64,000 nucleotides of DNA from contig NC_079224.1 of NCBI RefSeq assembly GCF_029633865.1, positions 21,230,494 through 21,294,493 on the forward strand. Direction: 5' to 3'. Source of the stretch: Lampris incognitus. Lineage: Eukaryota; Chordata; Actinopteri; Lampriformes; Lampridae. The translations under genes were made by a program, and so were the position numbers. Positions 1-9,528 of this stretch are shown here, piece by piece; position 1 is the stretch's first letter, and each line of letters opens with the position of its first letter. Under the pieces are notes generated by a model. It was not told where the DNA came from. It worked only from the letters and a program-made list of their open reading frames with translations, and did no database searches.

Positions 1-31
1 GACACACACACACACACACACACACACACAA
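1..31. repeat. (CA)n microsatellite at window edge
   Basis: A dinucleotide CA run begins at the first bases of the window and borders the telomere-like element that follows. Confidence 0.9.
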
Positions 32-39
32 CCACACAC

Positions 40-306
40 TCGTTTCACTATCCTATGAGGACCCCTCATTGACTAAATTCATTTCTTAGCCCTTAACCCT
101 AACCCTAACCAAACTGCATGCCTAACCCTAACCCTTACCCTAACCTTAACCTAACCCTAATTCTAACCTTAACCCTAAAACCAAGTCCTAACCCTAAAAT
201 AGACCCTTTTACTTGTGAGGACCTCTAAAATGTCTACACAAGGTAGGTGGTTTCTGGTTTTTCTATCCTAATGAGGACATTTGGTCCACATTAGGATAGT
301 TAAACA
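40..306. repeat. Telomere-like interspersed element, copy 1
   Basis: The core (about 90-200) is a degenerate array of CCCTAA/CCTAA units, i.e. TTAGGG-like on the other strand. It is flanked by the unique arms 'CTATCCTATGAGGAC' and 'GGTAGGTGGTTTCTGG'. Positions 263-273 and 289-299 form a perfect 11-bp inverted repeat (CTATCCTAATG / CATTAGGATAG), extended by GGAC/GTCC inside. The same arms recur reverse-complemented at 766-1027 and again at about 37.66-38.82 kb, so this is a dispersed repeat and not a chromosome end. Each copy borders a CA/GT tract. Confidence 0.7.
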
Positions 307-307
307 T

Positions 308-309
<2 letters not shown>

Positions 310-388
<79 letters not shown>
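310..388. repeat. (CA)n microsatellite
   Basis: About 39 CA units sit directly next to the telomere-like element. The open frames across it encode only Thr-His or Val-Cys repeats and are not genes. Confidence 0.95.
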
Positions 389-389
<1 letters not shown>

Positions 390-765
390 ACCTTAGATAA
401 TGATGAGGCAGGATGGGCCTTCTTGTGGTTTCTGCTGAGGTGCTTGGAATTGCTCGTCTCCTTTGAATTTGGGGGTCGCCAGTGCTAATCCAAACTACAC
501 ACATTACCAAGCTGCAAAATGTGTGCGTGTGGGTGTGGGTGGGTGTGTGTAAGAAAGATTTAGGGGTACAAATTACTGTGTTAAATTAGTAATTCACTGT
601 TTCTCCAACATTTGCAAAAATTAAACAAGTCTGGCCCACATTTTTCAGACTCCTTTACTTTTACTCCTTTTAAGCCTCAGTTCTCATAATCATCTCAGCC
701 ATGCAAACATGATTTGACTGGGGAGTTTGGTGTGTGTGTGTGTGTGTAAGCGTGTGTGTGCATGT
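389..765. other. No gene recognised
   Basis: This is unique-looking AT-rich sequence between the two inverted telomere-like copies, ending in a short GT tract near 730-760. No exon-like segment with splice sites was found. Confidence 0.5.
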
Positions 766-1027
766 ACCATGTTTTGCTATCCTAATGGGGAGCAAATGTC
801 CCCATTAAGATAGAAAACCAGAAACCACCTAACTTGTAGGGCCATTTTATGGAGCCCCACAAGTAAAAGGGTCTATTTTAGGGTTATGGCTTGGTTTTAG
901 GGTTAAGGTTAGAATTAGGGTTAGGGTAAGGGTTAGGGTTAGGCATGTAGTTTGCGTGGTTAAGGTTAGGGTTAAGGGCTAGGAAATGAATGTAGTCAAT
1001 GAGGGGCCCCACAAGTATAGTTTTGCA
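766..1027. repeat. Telomere-like interspersed element, copy 2 (inverted)
   Basis: This is the reverse-complement orientation of the element at 40-306. A TTAGGG-like core lies at about 875-985. The arm hairpin is at 777-790 and 800-813 (CTATCCTAATGGGG against CCCCATTAAGATAG, one mismatch). A (GT)n tract follows at 1032-1094. Copies 1 and 2 form an inverted pair around 300-765. Confidence 0.7.
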
Positions 1028-1029
1028 AT

Positions 1030-1031
<2 letters not shown>

Positions 1032-1094
<63 letters not shown>
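1032..1094. repeat. (GT)n microsatellite
   Basis: An uninterrupted GT run abuts telomere-like copy 2. Confidence 0.95.
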
Positions 1095-1098
<4 letters not shown>

Positions 1099-1941
1099 GT
1101 GGTGTGCCAGATGCGATGAACCCCCCTTTCAAAATGTTCACTACACGAATTAAGGCGAGCAAAGAAGGGCTCATACTGAAAGAAACTTTTATACAATTGA
1201 CTCGGACATCAGGTGAATCATGACCAAAGATGAACTCAGGAATGTCTTATGTGGTTTAACTGTAAGTCTAAGTGCAGTGACTCTATCCTTCCATCAGCGA
1301 GTGAATGGCCTCTGCAGAGTGACCACCTACATGTTAACATGGAGACGTGATGCCAAAGCTTGAGTGAAGGCAGGAGGGTTGTCTGGATTGCATTAATGTC
1401 ACATTGTGTGTTCTTTCTTAGCTGCACAGAGAGGCGACATGCAGACCGCACCAACAGGGAAAGTTATATTTATCTGATCTGTAAAAAGACACCTCTTAAC
1501 TCGTGTTGCGAAACACTGACTGTCATATCTATACGCACACACACACACGCGTACGCACACACCAAAATCCCAAGTCAAATCACCTGAGAGACATGAGGTC
1601 CCTCAGCCTTACATGCCAATGCGAGAGAGGGAGTCAAAGCATCAGCCATATAATGTTGATGGCAGTGGAGCTGAGCTGGAGGTGAGGGCGTCGCCTGTGT
1701 TTGCAAACAGGCAGCTTTTAGAGTGTGGCTTAGTTTACTTTAAGACTCCCTGTTGCCCGTTAGCTAAACACAATGATGAGTTGTATCCTTCTGGCATGTG
1801 AACATATCGATGCTATGAGCAAGTACAGAATTAGATCCGTTGTGCACCAAATGTATGACGCATTTGCTGAATCCATTTCAATGTCCTGATTTGGTTACCT
1901 ACAGATTATGAAATATGATGACCTTTATTTATCTATTTGGA
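1095..1941. other. No convincing gene
   Basis: Short open frames exist on both strands. There are isolated splice-like sites, for example a plus-strand CT|GTAAGT near 1260 and a TTTCTTAG near 1420. No chain of exons with matching phase could be built, and no protein family was recognised. Confidence 0.4.
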
Positions 1942-2359
1942 TTGTTCCCCGTTTTTCTCCCCAATTGTATCCGACCAATTACCCCACTCTTCCGAGCCGC
2001 CCCGGTCACTGCTCCACCCCCTCTGCCGATCCGGGGAGGGCTGCAGACTACCACATGCCTCCTTCGATTCATGTGGAGTCGCCAGCCGCTTCTTTTCACC
2101 TGACAGTGAGGAGTTTCGCCACGGGGGACGTAGCATGTGGGAGGATCACGCCATTCCTCCCAGTCTCCCCCCCGAACAGGCACCCCGACTGACCAGAAGA
2201 GGCGCTAGTGCAACGACCAGGACGCATACCTACATCCGGCTTACCATCTGCAGGGTGTCTGTAGAGACACCAACCAAGCCAGAGGTAACACAGGGATTCA
2301 AACCTGCGATCCTTGTGTTAGTAGGCAACGGAATAGACCGCCACACCACCTAGACCCCC
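1942..2359 (-). repeat. tRNA-derived SINE, copy 1
   Basis: The plus strand reads from SINE tail to head. It starts with a pyrimidine stretch and 'CCCCAATTGTATCC', passes the conserved body ('GGGGAGGGCTGCAGACTACC', 'TTTTCACCTGACAGTGAGGA') and ends with the tRNA-like head. Read on the minus strand, the head has A-box-like and B-box-like motifs; the B box is degraded in this copy. No clear target-site duplication was found. Confidence 0.75.
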
Positions 2360-2532
2360 TAAACAAAAATCTTGCCTAATCTGAAGACTGTTCACTATTC
2401 TGGCACTATTGTGGCTGCTAATGGAGCATTATCCCTACAACATATATACCTGGGAAGAGAGAATCATGTTGAGGTCTGTCACCAAGTCTGTACAAACATG
2501 ACAGGCAACAAAAAAAGACTGAGCTTGGTTAC

Positions 2533-2868
2533 CTGAAAAAGAAGCAGTATGCTGACCAGGAAGAGTCAAGACAGCATGTCCAGTTGTCCGTTGTGATGAT
2601 TTTACTGTGGAGGTTAATGTTAGCCACTCATTACGGAGGCTCATATGAGTCACAGTCTCTGTTTGGACGATCCCATTAGTCTTGCTGACAGCCAGGCTTT
2701 TGGATAGGGTCCCTCCCTGGCCTGCAGCAGTTTGACTGGGCGGTGTATTTGGTATCCACTGTGTGACCTCATCCCCAGCATCCAGTGGCAGCATATGGGG
2801 ACTTGAGGTTTTATCCCCATCTGGCAGGGCAGGTAGAGTGAGGATGGGAGACAAATGGATGTTCTGAC
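2533..2868 (-). CDS. Candidate internal exon of an unidentified gene
   Basis: I do not recognise this gene. On the minus strand a 336-nt segment is open throughout. It is bounded by an acceptor (TTTTGTAG before GTCAGAAC) and a donor (TTTTTCAG before GTAACC). Both ends are phase 1, so it is a symmetrical exon of 112 codons. The predicted segment is rich in Ser, Thr, Pro and Gln, with no visible domain, cysteine framework or membrane segment. No partner exon was found on either side, partly because the flanks are SINE copies and partly because the window ends at 1. It may be an exon of a gene extending left, an isolated pseudo-exon, or chance. Conservation in other fish would decide. Confidence 0.3.
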
Positions 2869-3384
2869 CTACAAAATAAAAAATAAACCCATTAAAAAGA
2901 ACAAAAGGATATCATTGAACAGCTTACCCCTCTCCCTAGCAGGTAGAGTACAATCCATTAAAATGAACGTAGTCCCAAGACACTTGTACTTATTTCCATG
3001 CCTACCTTTTTTCTTTTTTCTTTTTTAACCTAAACACTTCTTTTGTTAATTGTATGCAATAATTTCAAATTTGATATGGGTTTGGGGGGTTAAATCCAAA
3101 GAATTCGTAAATCTCTGCTCCAGAGGGGGAGGTTAGAGTGGGGACTCGGTCTACCAAATTCAATTATATTACTGGGCCGCTAACATGCATAAAATTGCCC
3201 TCTGGATCTCAGACACAGATGATAACTGCATTCAGTTAGAAGTGAGGATGTCATTCGTCATCCCTAAAAGTCCTTTTGTGCAGCAGTCTTCCATTTAAGA
3301 CTAGACAGCACTCCTCTAACCCCATAGTAATAAACACTTTGAAAATCGGGCAACAAATTAGGCAACACTTCAGCGGGACTTCAC
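2869..3384. other. No gene recognised
   Basis: AT-rich sequence with a pyrimidine stretch near 3006-3030. No exon-like or repeat family signal was identified. Confidence 0.4.
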
Positions 3385-3740
3385 TTTTTTTTTTATTCCC
3401 ACCCCCCTTTTTTCCCTCCCCAATTGTACCTGGCCAATTACCCCACTCTTTCGGCCATGCTGGTCGCTGCTCCACCCACTCTGCCAATTCGGGGAGGGCT
3501 GCGGACTACCACATGCTTCCTCCGATACTTGTGGAGTCGCCAGCCGCTTCTTTTCACCTGACAGTGAGGCGTTTCGCCAGGGGGACGTAGCACATTGCAA
3601 TCCATCCATTCATCCACGTGGGAGGATCACGCTAATCCCCCCAGTTCCCCCTCCCTCCCGAAAAGGCGCCCCGACCAACCAGAGGAAGCGCTAGTGATCC
3701 GGCTCCCCACCCGCAGACACGGCCAATTGTGTCTGCCCCC
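3385..3740 (-). repeat. tRNA-derived SINE, copy 2 (head missing)
   Basis: The same family as 1942-2359, read tail to head on the plus strand, but it stops at 'GGCCAATTGTGTCTGCCCCC', so the tRNA-like head is absent (5'-truncated element). It carries an internal insertion at about 3594-3620 (ending 'CAATCCATCCATTCATCC') that is shared only with copy 3. Confidence 0.75.
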
Positions 3741-4910
3741 GTCTACAACAATCAACTCTTTCGACCAGCCAAGATTGATTTGAGATTTGCCGTCTGGCGC
3801 AGACAAGGCCTATCCTGCCAGGGTGACCTTTATGTTGATGGCCCGTTTGCTAGCTTTGCACAATTACGCTCCACATTCAAACGTGAACAATCTGATCTGT
3901 TTATTTATTCATTTATTTATTTTTGAGATACTTTATTGATCCCCGTAGGGAAATTGCCCTCTGCATTTAACCCGTCCTAGCTGTGTAGCTAGGAGCAGTG
4001 GGCAGCCACCATGCAGCACCCAGGGACCAACTCCAGTTCATCTTACCATTCCTCGGTCAAGGGCACAGACAGGAGTAATTACCCTAACATGCATGTCTTT
4101 ATTTAGGGTTAGGTATTTAGGTTTAGGTAGTTCCAAATGTGCAACTTTGCCAAATCCAGCACCCCAAAATTTCTGCTCTCTGGTATTTGTGACAGATGCT
4201 CTCAGGCACCTGCAGACTTGACTCATATATTCTGGTCCTGCCCAAGTTTGATGGAATACTGGAGGTCTTTCTTTGACCTTATATCGGAGATATTGGAACT
4301 GAATCTGGACCCATCGCCTCAGATTGGTATCTTTGGTGTCCCTAAGGAGGGAGTTAAAATGACAAAATTAACGTAATCTCCTTTGCCTCTTTAATTGCCC
4401 GTCGTCGTACTTGCCTTCTATGGAAAAACCGCTCACCCCCCTCAAACACGTCCTGGTTACAGGACTTAATGTCATTTCTGAAATGGGAAAAGATCAAATT
4501 TGCTGTCTGGGGCTCAGCTGAATTTTTTTTTATAACGCTGGTAGCCTTTCCTCTCTCACTTTGAAATGATGGGCTCTATCTGGACTAGAGCAGTGGATGT
4601 ATGATTTGGTTTGGATAACTGTGTATTGTTCTGGGGTATGTGTGTGCATGCATAAAGATATAGTGTGTATATAGGTACATTGGGAATGTGTTTGTGTTGG
4701 TAGGCATACGTGCAGGTATAACAATGTGTGGGCTGTGGCCTCGTGGGGTGCAGGTGGTGTTTGAGGGCAGGTTGATATGTTGATTTGGTGTATTACCAAT
4801 TCTCCATACCTTTTTTCTTTTCATGTTAAACAAGTATTTTGCTATCTTTGCTTATTTAATGCACTCATTTATGATGATGATGATGATCATTATCATCATA
4901 ATTATTATTA
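3741..4910 (+). mobile_element. L1/Tx1-like LINE fragment, C-terminal part of ORF2
   Basis: Two stretches read as the C-terminal region of an L1/Tx1-type reverse transcriptase protein. 3755-3895 encodes a segment with 'RRQGLSCQGDLYVDG'. 4137-4530 encodes a zinc-finger-like 'CDRCSQAPADLTHIFWSCP' (C-x2-C...H...C) followed, in another frame, by an Arg/Trp-rich tail ('SLIARRRTCLLWKN'). The stretches are separated by a nested repeat (about 3896-4130) and by a stop near 4374, so this is a dead, 5'-truncated copy. The 3' boundary is approximate. Confidence 0.6.
3896..4130 (-). repeat. Short teleost retroelement 3' end nested in the LINE
   Basis: The plus strand carries 'CTTTATTGATCCCCGTAGGG', then 'AAATTGCCCTCTGCATTTAACCC' broken as in many fish repeats, then 'GAGCAGTGGGCAGCCACCATG' in slightly varied form. 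A related segment in the opposite orientation lies at about 5560-5695. The insertion splits the LINE frame around it. Confidence 0.5.
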
Positions 4911-4977
4911 TTGCTGTTGTTGTGGTTATTTTTGTTGTTAGCTATTAGGGGGAGACAATGGTTATCAGTGTCTTCCC

Positions 4978-4979
<2 letters not shown>

Positions 4980-5049
<70 letters not shown>
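4980..5049. repeat. (AT)n microsatellite
   Basis: About 35 TA units directly precede SINE copy 3. Confidence 0.95.
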
Positions 5050-5052
<3 letters not shown>

Positions 5053-5065
5053 CTGTGTGTATGTG

Positions 5066-5540
5066 TTTCCCCCCTTTTTACTCCCCAATTGTATCCGACC
5101 AATTACTCCACTCTTCCGAGCCATCCCGGTCACTGCTCCACCCCCCTCTGCCGATCCGGGGAGGGCTGCAGACTACCACATGCCTCCTTCGATACATGTG
5201 GTGTCGCCAGCCACTTCTTTTCACCTGACAGTGAGGAGTTTCGCCAGGGGGACGTAGCACATTGCAGCTAGAAAAGCGCTATATAAATGCAATCCATCCA
5301 TTCATCCACGTGGGAGGATCACGCTAATCCCCCCAGTCCCCCCTCCCTACCGAAAAGGCGCCCCGACCAACCAGAGGAAGCGCTAGCGCAGCGACCAGGA
5401 CACACACCCACATCCGGCTTCCCAACCGCAGACACGCCCAATTGTGTCAGTAGGGACGCCCCACCAGCCGGCGGGGATTCGGATCGCCGATCCCCGTGTT
5501 GGTAGGCAACGGAATAGACCGCCGCCTTACCCAGACGCCC
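5066..5540 (-). repeat. tRNA-derived SINE, copy 3, with internal insertion
   Basis: A full-length tail-to-head copy with a tRNA-like head at about 5470-5540. Between 'GACGTAGC' and 'CACGTGGGAGG' it carries about 50 extra bases (about 5254-5308: 'AAAAGCGCTATATAAATGCA' then 'ATCCATCCATTCATC'). This looks like the 3' end of another retroelement. Copy 2 has a shortened version of the same insertion. Confidence 0.8.
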
Positions 5541-5695
5541 TGTATTGTGTGTTTTTGTTGCGATGCAGGGGTTGGGTGGGGTGGAAGAAGAACTGGAGTT
5601 GGTCCCCAGGCGCCGCAGCTGCCCACTCCTCCTATACAATAGGATGGGTTAAATGCAGAGAACAAATTCGTTGTAAGAATACAATTCATGGAGGG
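5541..5695 (+). repeat. Retroelement 3' tail related to 3896-4130
   Basis: It shares 'AACTGGAGTTGGTCCC', 'CTGCCCACT.CTCCTA' and 'GGGTTAAATGCAGAG' with the reverse complement of 3896-4130. It sits directly after SINE copy 3. Confidence 0.5.
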
Positions 5696-5873
5696 GACAC
5701 TGGGCACCAACAACAAGCCACTAAACTTGCCCATGCCGGTGTTTGCACTGCCAAGCATGACGGGCCTTTCACACCCTAAAATTAAATTCCAAGGAACAAA
5801 ATTCGTCATGGAGATCTTTGAGAGAACATTCCAATGGGATTGGTTTGAAAATGGCAATGGTTGCACTGTGTAA

Positions 5874-6135
5874 ACGAGACCGACTGTGTGCTTCGCTTCA
5901 ACTGCAACTGTTCTGCCCCTCGGGCATTTGAGTTAAGATTTATTATTTGAACATGTAGCAATACTGCAACCTACTGGCCACTTTATTTATCACACTCTAT
6001 TTCTTAACCACAAAGCAGGTGGTAGATTGAAGGTTTTTTTTGAGTTTTTTTGATGATGATGATTAAAGGATTTGTGTTAATAAAGCAATAAGTAAGCGAG
6101 TAAAGCTTTAACCGTTCACGGAACAGAATGAAGCA
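5874..6135 (+). mobile_element. Possible 5' LTR/leader of the Gypsy element
   Basis: This non-coding segment immediately upstream of the gag-like frame contains an AATAAAG signal near 6080 and ends with 'CACGGAACA' followed by 'ATGGTGGCAGCGG', a motif resembling primer-binding/leader sequence of fish Gypsy elements. The matching 3' LTR is missing because the element is truncated at about 9530, so LTR borders cannot be proved. Confidence 0.35.
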
Positions 6136-6263
6136 TGGTGGCAGCGGTGTACAAGTTTAGTTGCCGAACGAGTGCTGCTAGCTAGCTAACGTAAACTAGT
6201 TTAGAGTCGACTGACTAGCCGAACGCCACAACGGGAGAGCGGGAAAGGATAACGATCGTCGGG

Positions 6264-9200
6264 ATGGATGGACTAAAATCTCCGGTAATACTAGATAGAC
6301 TCCAGCAACCTAGACAAGTCATGGAAGAGTTGGAAGGAGGAGTTCACATTGTACACGGATTTACCATGCCCGATGGAGAGGAAAGTACAAGAGTCAAGCT
6401 ATTGCGCTATCTCAGGAGAGAGTGGGAGGAAGCTGTTGAACACTGGCAAGTGACAACACGTCAGCGAGAACAGTGAGTTCAGCGGAGGCGATGTTTGACG
6501 GACACTATAATCCAAAGGTGAACAAGACTGTTGAGAGATACAGGTTTTTTATGAGAGAAACCATCGATTAACAGAAAACATTGACAAATACGTCACAGAC
6601 TTGAGAACGCGAGCCAGTAGTTGTAATTTTGGAGACATTAAAGACTCGCTAATAAGAGACCGGATTGTGTGTGGCACAAATAGCTCTGCAATGAGGGAGC
6701 AATTACTCAGGGAAGAGAATCTGACACTTGAAAAATGTCTGCGAGCTACAGAGCTGTCAAGAGAGAACAGCAAAACACTACAAGGACAGACAGTAGAGGA
6801 AGTGTATGCCCTGAAACAGACAGCCATGAAAAGCAAAGAAAACGAGATCTGCTGTAAGTTGTGTGGTAAAACGCACGAGAGAAGCAAAAACAAATGCCCA
6901 GCTTTTGGGAAAAAAAGTGTAAGCGTGGGAAAGAAAATCACGTTGCTTTACAATGCAAATCAAGAGCAGAGAACAGCAGGAAATAATAAACCAGTGCACG
7001 TTGTCTCAGAGCAGGACAGTGACACATTTGAGGACATTATGACCACAACAGAGGAGACTTTAAACCAAGTAGAAGGGAACCACAGCAAAGACCAACAACT
7101 CTATGCAGGAATGATGAGAGACGAGAAACTAGTTAACTTCCAGATAGACTGTGGAGCTACCTGCAATGTGAATCCAGTACATCTCCCAAACCCAGACACA
7201 CAGCTGGAGCACACAGAGAAAGTACTTGTGATTTATAATAAAACCAGGCTTAGTCCACTGGGTAAATGTAAGATCAAGGTCAGAAACCCCAGAAACAATA
7301 AACTGTATAGACTGGAGTTTCAAGTAGTAGACCAGAGCGACAGGATACCTTTACTGGGTAGGAGGGCCAGCGAGGCGATGAAGTTAATTATAGTACAGTA
7401 TCAAAATATCCTGGCCATTGACAGTATAGTGAAAAAAGAACTGCATGCTGTGACAAAGGAGGAAAAATGTGACAAACGCATAACAATGGAGAGAATAAAA
7501 ACAAAGTTTGAAGATGTGTTCACCGGTGATGGCTGCTTGGGGGGAGAATACAGCATTGAAATAGACAACAGTGTACCACCAGTGAACCTGCCAAAGTGCA
7601 GAGTGCCTGTTGCAATGATGGCACCTCTGAAAGAGGAACTCCAGGATCTGGAGAGACAAGGGATCATCACACCAGTAGAGTGGAGCACAGACTGGATAAG
7701 TAGTATGGTCTCAGTGACAGAACTGAATGGGAAGCCAAGAATCTGTATAGACCCCAAGCCACTGAATAGAGCACTTAAAAGGAGCAATTTCCCCCTACCT
7801 ACAGTAGATGACATCCTCCCAGAGATGTCAAAGGCAAATGTATTCACAGTTTGTGATGTGAAGCACGGCTTCTGGCATGTCAAGCTAGAGGGAGAGTCAA
7901 GCTACCTCACCACATTTGCCACCCTGTTTGGCCAGTTCCAGTGGCTGAGAATGCCGATGGGAATAAGCCCAGCACCAGAAGTCTTCCAAAGGAAGCTCAG
8001 GCAAGCGCTGGAGGGCTTACCTGGAATATATATCATTGCAGATAATGTGTTGGTCACAGGAGAGGGAGTGACACAGGAGGAAGCAAGCAGAGACCACGAT
8101 GAGAAACTCAGACGCTTCCTGACCAGGTGCAGAGAGCGAAACATAAAACTGAATGAGGATAAGTTCCAACCTAGGCAACAGGAGGCACCTTACATTGGAC
8201 ACCTGCTGGTGGCTGAGGTACTGCGGATTGACCCAGAGAAAGTGCGAGCAATCAGAGAAATGCTGAGTCCGACAGATGTGTGGAGACTGGTGGGTAGGGT
8301 GAGTTACCTGTCAAAATTCTATGAACACCTGACAGATAATTGTGATACTCTAAGACAACTCACACACAAAGAGAACATGTGGGAATGGACAGATGTACAT
8401 GATGAAGCGTTTCAGAGCTGAAAGACAAAATAGCCAATGCACCAGTTCTAAAATGCTACAACCAGGAAGAAGAGCTGACACTGCAGTGTGATGCGTCTGA
8501 AACAGGACTGGGAGCTGCCCTTACACAGAGAGGTAAACCAGTAACATTTGCAAGTAGAGCACTTACACCTATACTGAGAGAGGCTATGCCCAAATAGAAA
8601 AGGAATGCTTGGCAATAGTGTTTGGGATGGAAAAGTTCCATCAATATACCTATTGTAGACAGGTGACAGTACAGAGTGACTATAAGCTGCTAGAAGATAT
8701 CCACAGAAAGCCTCTACATAGTGCACCTAAGAGACTGCAGAGGATGCTACTCAGGCTGCAAAAGTATTATATCAGTGTAATCTATATACCAGGCCAAGAT
8801 ATGTTGCTGACTGACACACTGCACAAGGCATATTTACCAGAGAGCACCAAGGGAGACACTGAGACAGAGTTAGAGACTGTTAACATGATTAATTACTTAC
8901 CCATCTCTGCTGAGAGACTGAGCTCAATACATTCTGCTACAAAAGAGGACACAAAGTTACAGAGTGTGGCAAAGATGATTCTGACTGGGTGGCCACAGAG
9001 AAAAAAATGACATTCCAACAGACATCCAGCACCACTACTCATTCCAGGATGAATTGAGTTTCCAGGATGGCATAATGTTCAGAGGCGAGACAGCAGTGAT
9101 ACCTGATGCACTCACAGCTGATATCACCCGGTGTGTCCACTCCTCTCATCTTGGAGTAGAAGGATGTCTTAGGCATGCTAGGGAATGTGTATACTGCCAA

Positions 9201-9528
9201 GGGATGAATGAGTACATAAAGACTTTCATCTCCAAGTGTGACATATGCAGGTCAGTAGACACAAAGCAACAGAGAGAGACACTGCACCCTCATGATATGG
9301 CATACAGACCCTGGGCCAAGGTGGGTACAGATTCGTTTTCCTTTCATAACAAGAACTACCTGATAACAGTGGATTTTTACTCCAACTTTTGGGAGGTATA
9401 TTACCTACCAGACACTAAGAGCAGTACAGTAATCAGAAAGCTGAAAGCCCATTTTGCATGACAGGAGATACCTGATGTTGTTATTTCGGATAATGGGCCG
9501 CAAACCTGGGCTTTTACACCGAGATAAT
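6264..9528 (+). pseudogene. Ty3/Gypsy gag-pol, broken and 3'-truncated
   Basis: This is a decayed LTR-retrotransposon polyprotein. In order it shows: a gag-like start at 6264; a zinc knuckle at about 6843-6890 (C-x2-C-x3-H-x6-C); a protease motif at about 7147 that reads D-C-G-A where D-S/T-G-A is usual; reverse transcriptase (about 7600-8200) with 'FTVCDVKHGFWHV' and an active-site box reading I-A-D-N at 8038-8046; RNase H (about 8420-8800); an integrase zinc-binding HHCC region (about 9135-9250) and part of the DDE core to about 9500. The longest intact frame is 6601-8421. Breaks: several indels before 6600, frameshifts near 8416, 8570 and 9003, and a stop at 9459-9461 at a CpG-type site. 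The element ends abruptly where hAT-like sequence begins. It is non-functional. Confidence 0.85.

Noticed and set aside
60-210. True telomere or chromosome end
   Set aside because: The TTAGGG-like units are degenerate, and fixed arms recur at three places in the window, so it is an interspersed element.
884-1223. Open frames of Thr-His or Val-Cys repeats across CA/GT tracts (also at 306-488, 11902-12249, 21568-21990, 23684-24006, 62561-62910)
   Set aside because: They arise because a dinucleotide repeat has no stops. They lack flanking coding signal or splice context.
1095-1480. Plus-strand exon pair near 1200-1260 and 1422-1480
   Set aside because: Splice-like motifs exist, but phases and frames could not be joined and nothing matched a family.
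1937-2353. Open frames of 60-139 aa inside SINE copies (also 3276-3609, 5287-5866, 16439-16732, 25582-26117, 47182-47517)
   Set aside because: They coincide exactly with the SINE body and recur with indels in each copy, so they are repeat-borne chance frames.
5470-5540. tRNA gene
   Set aside because: It has tRNA-like A and B boxes but is the head of a SINE. It has no complete cloverleaf and is continuous with the SINE body.
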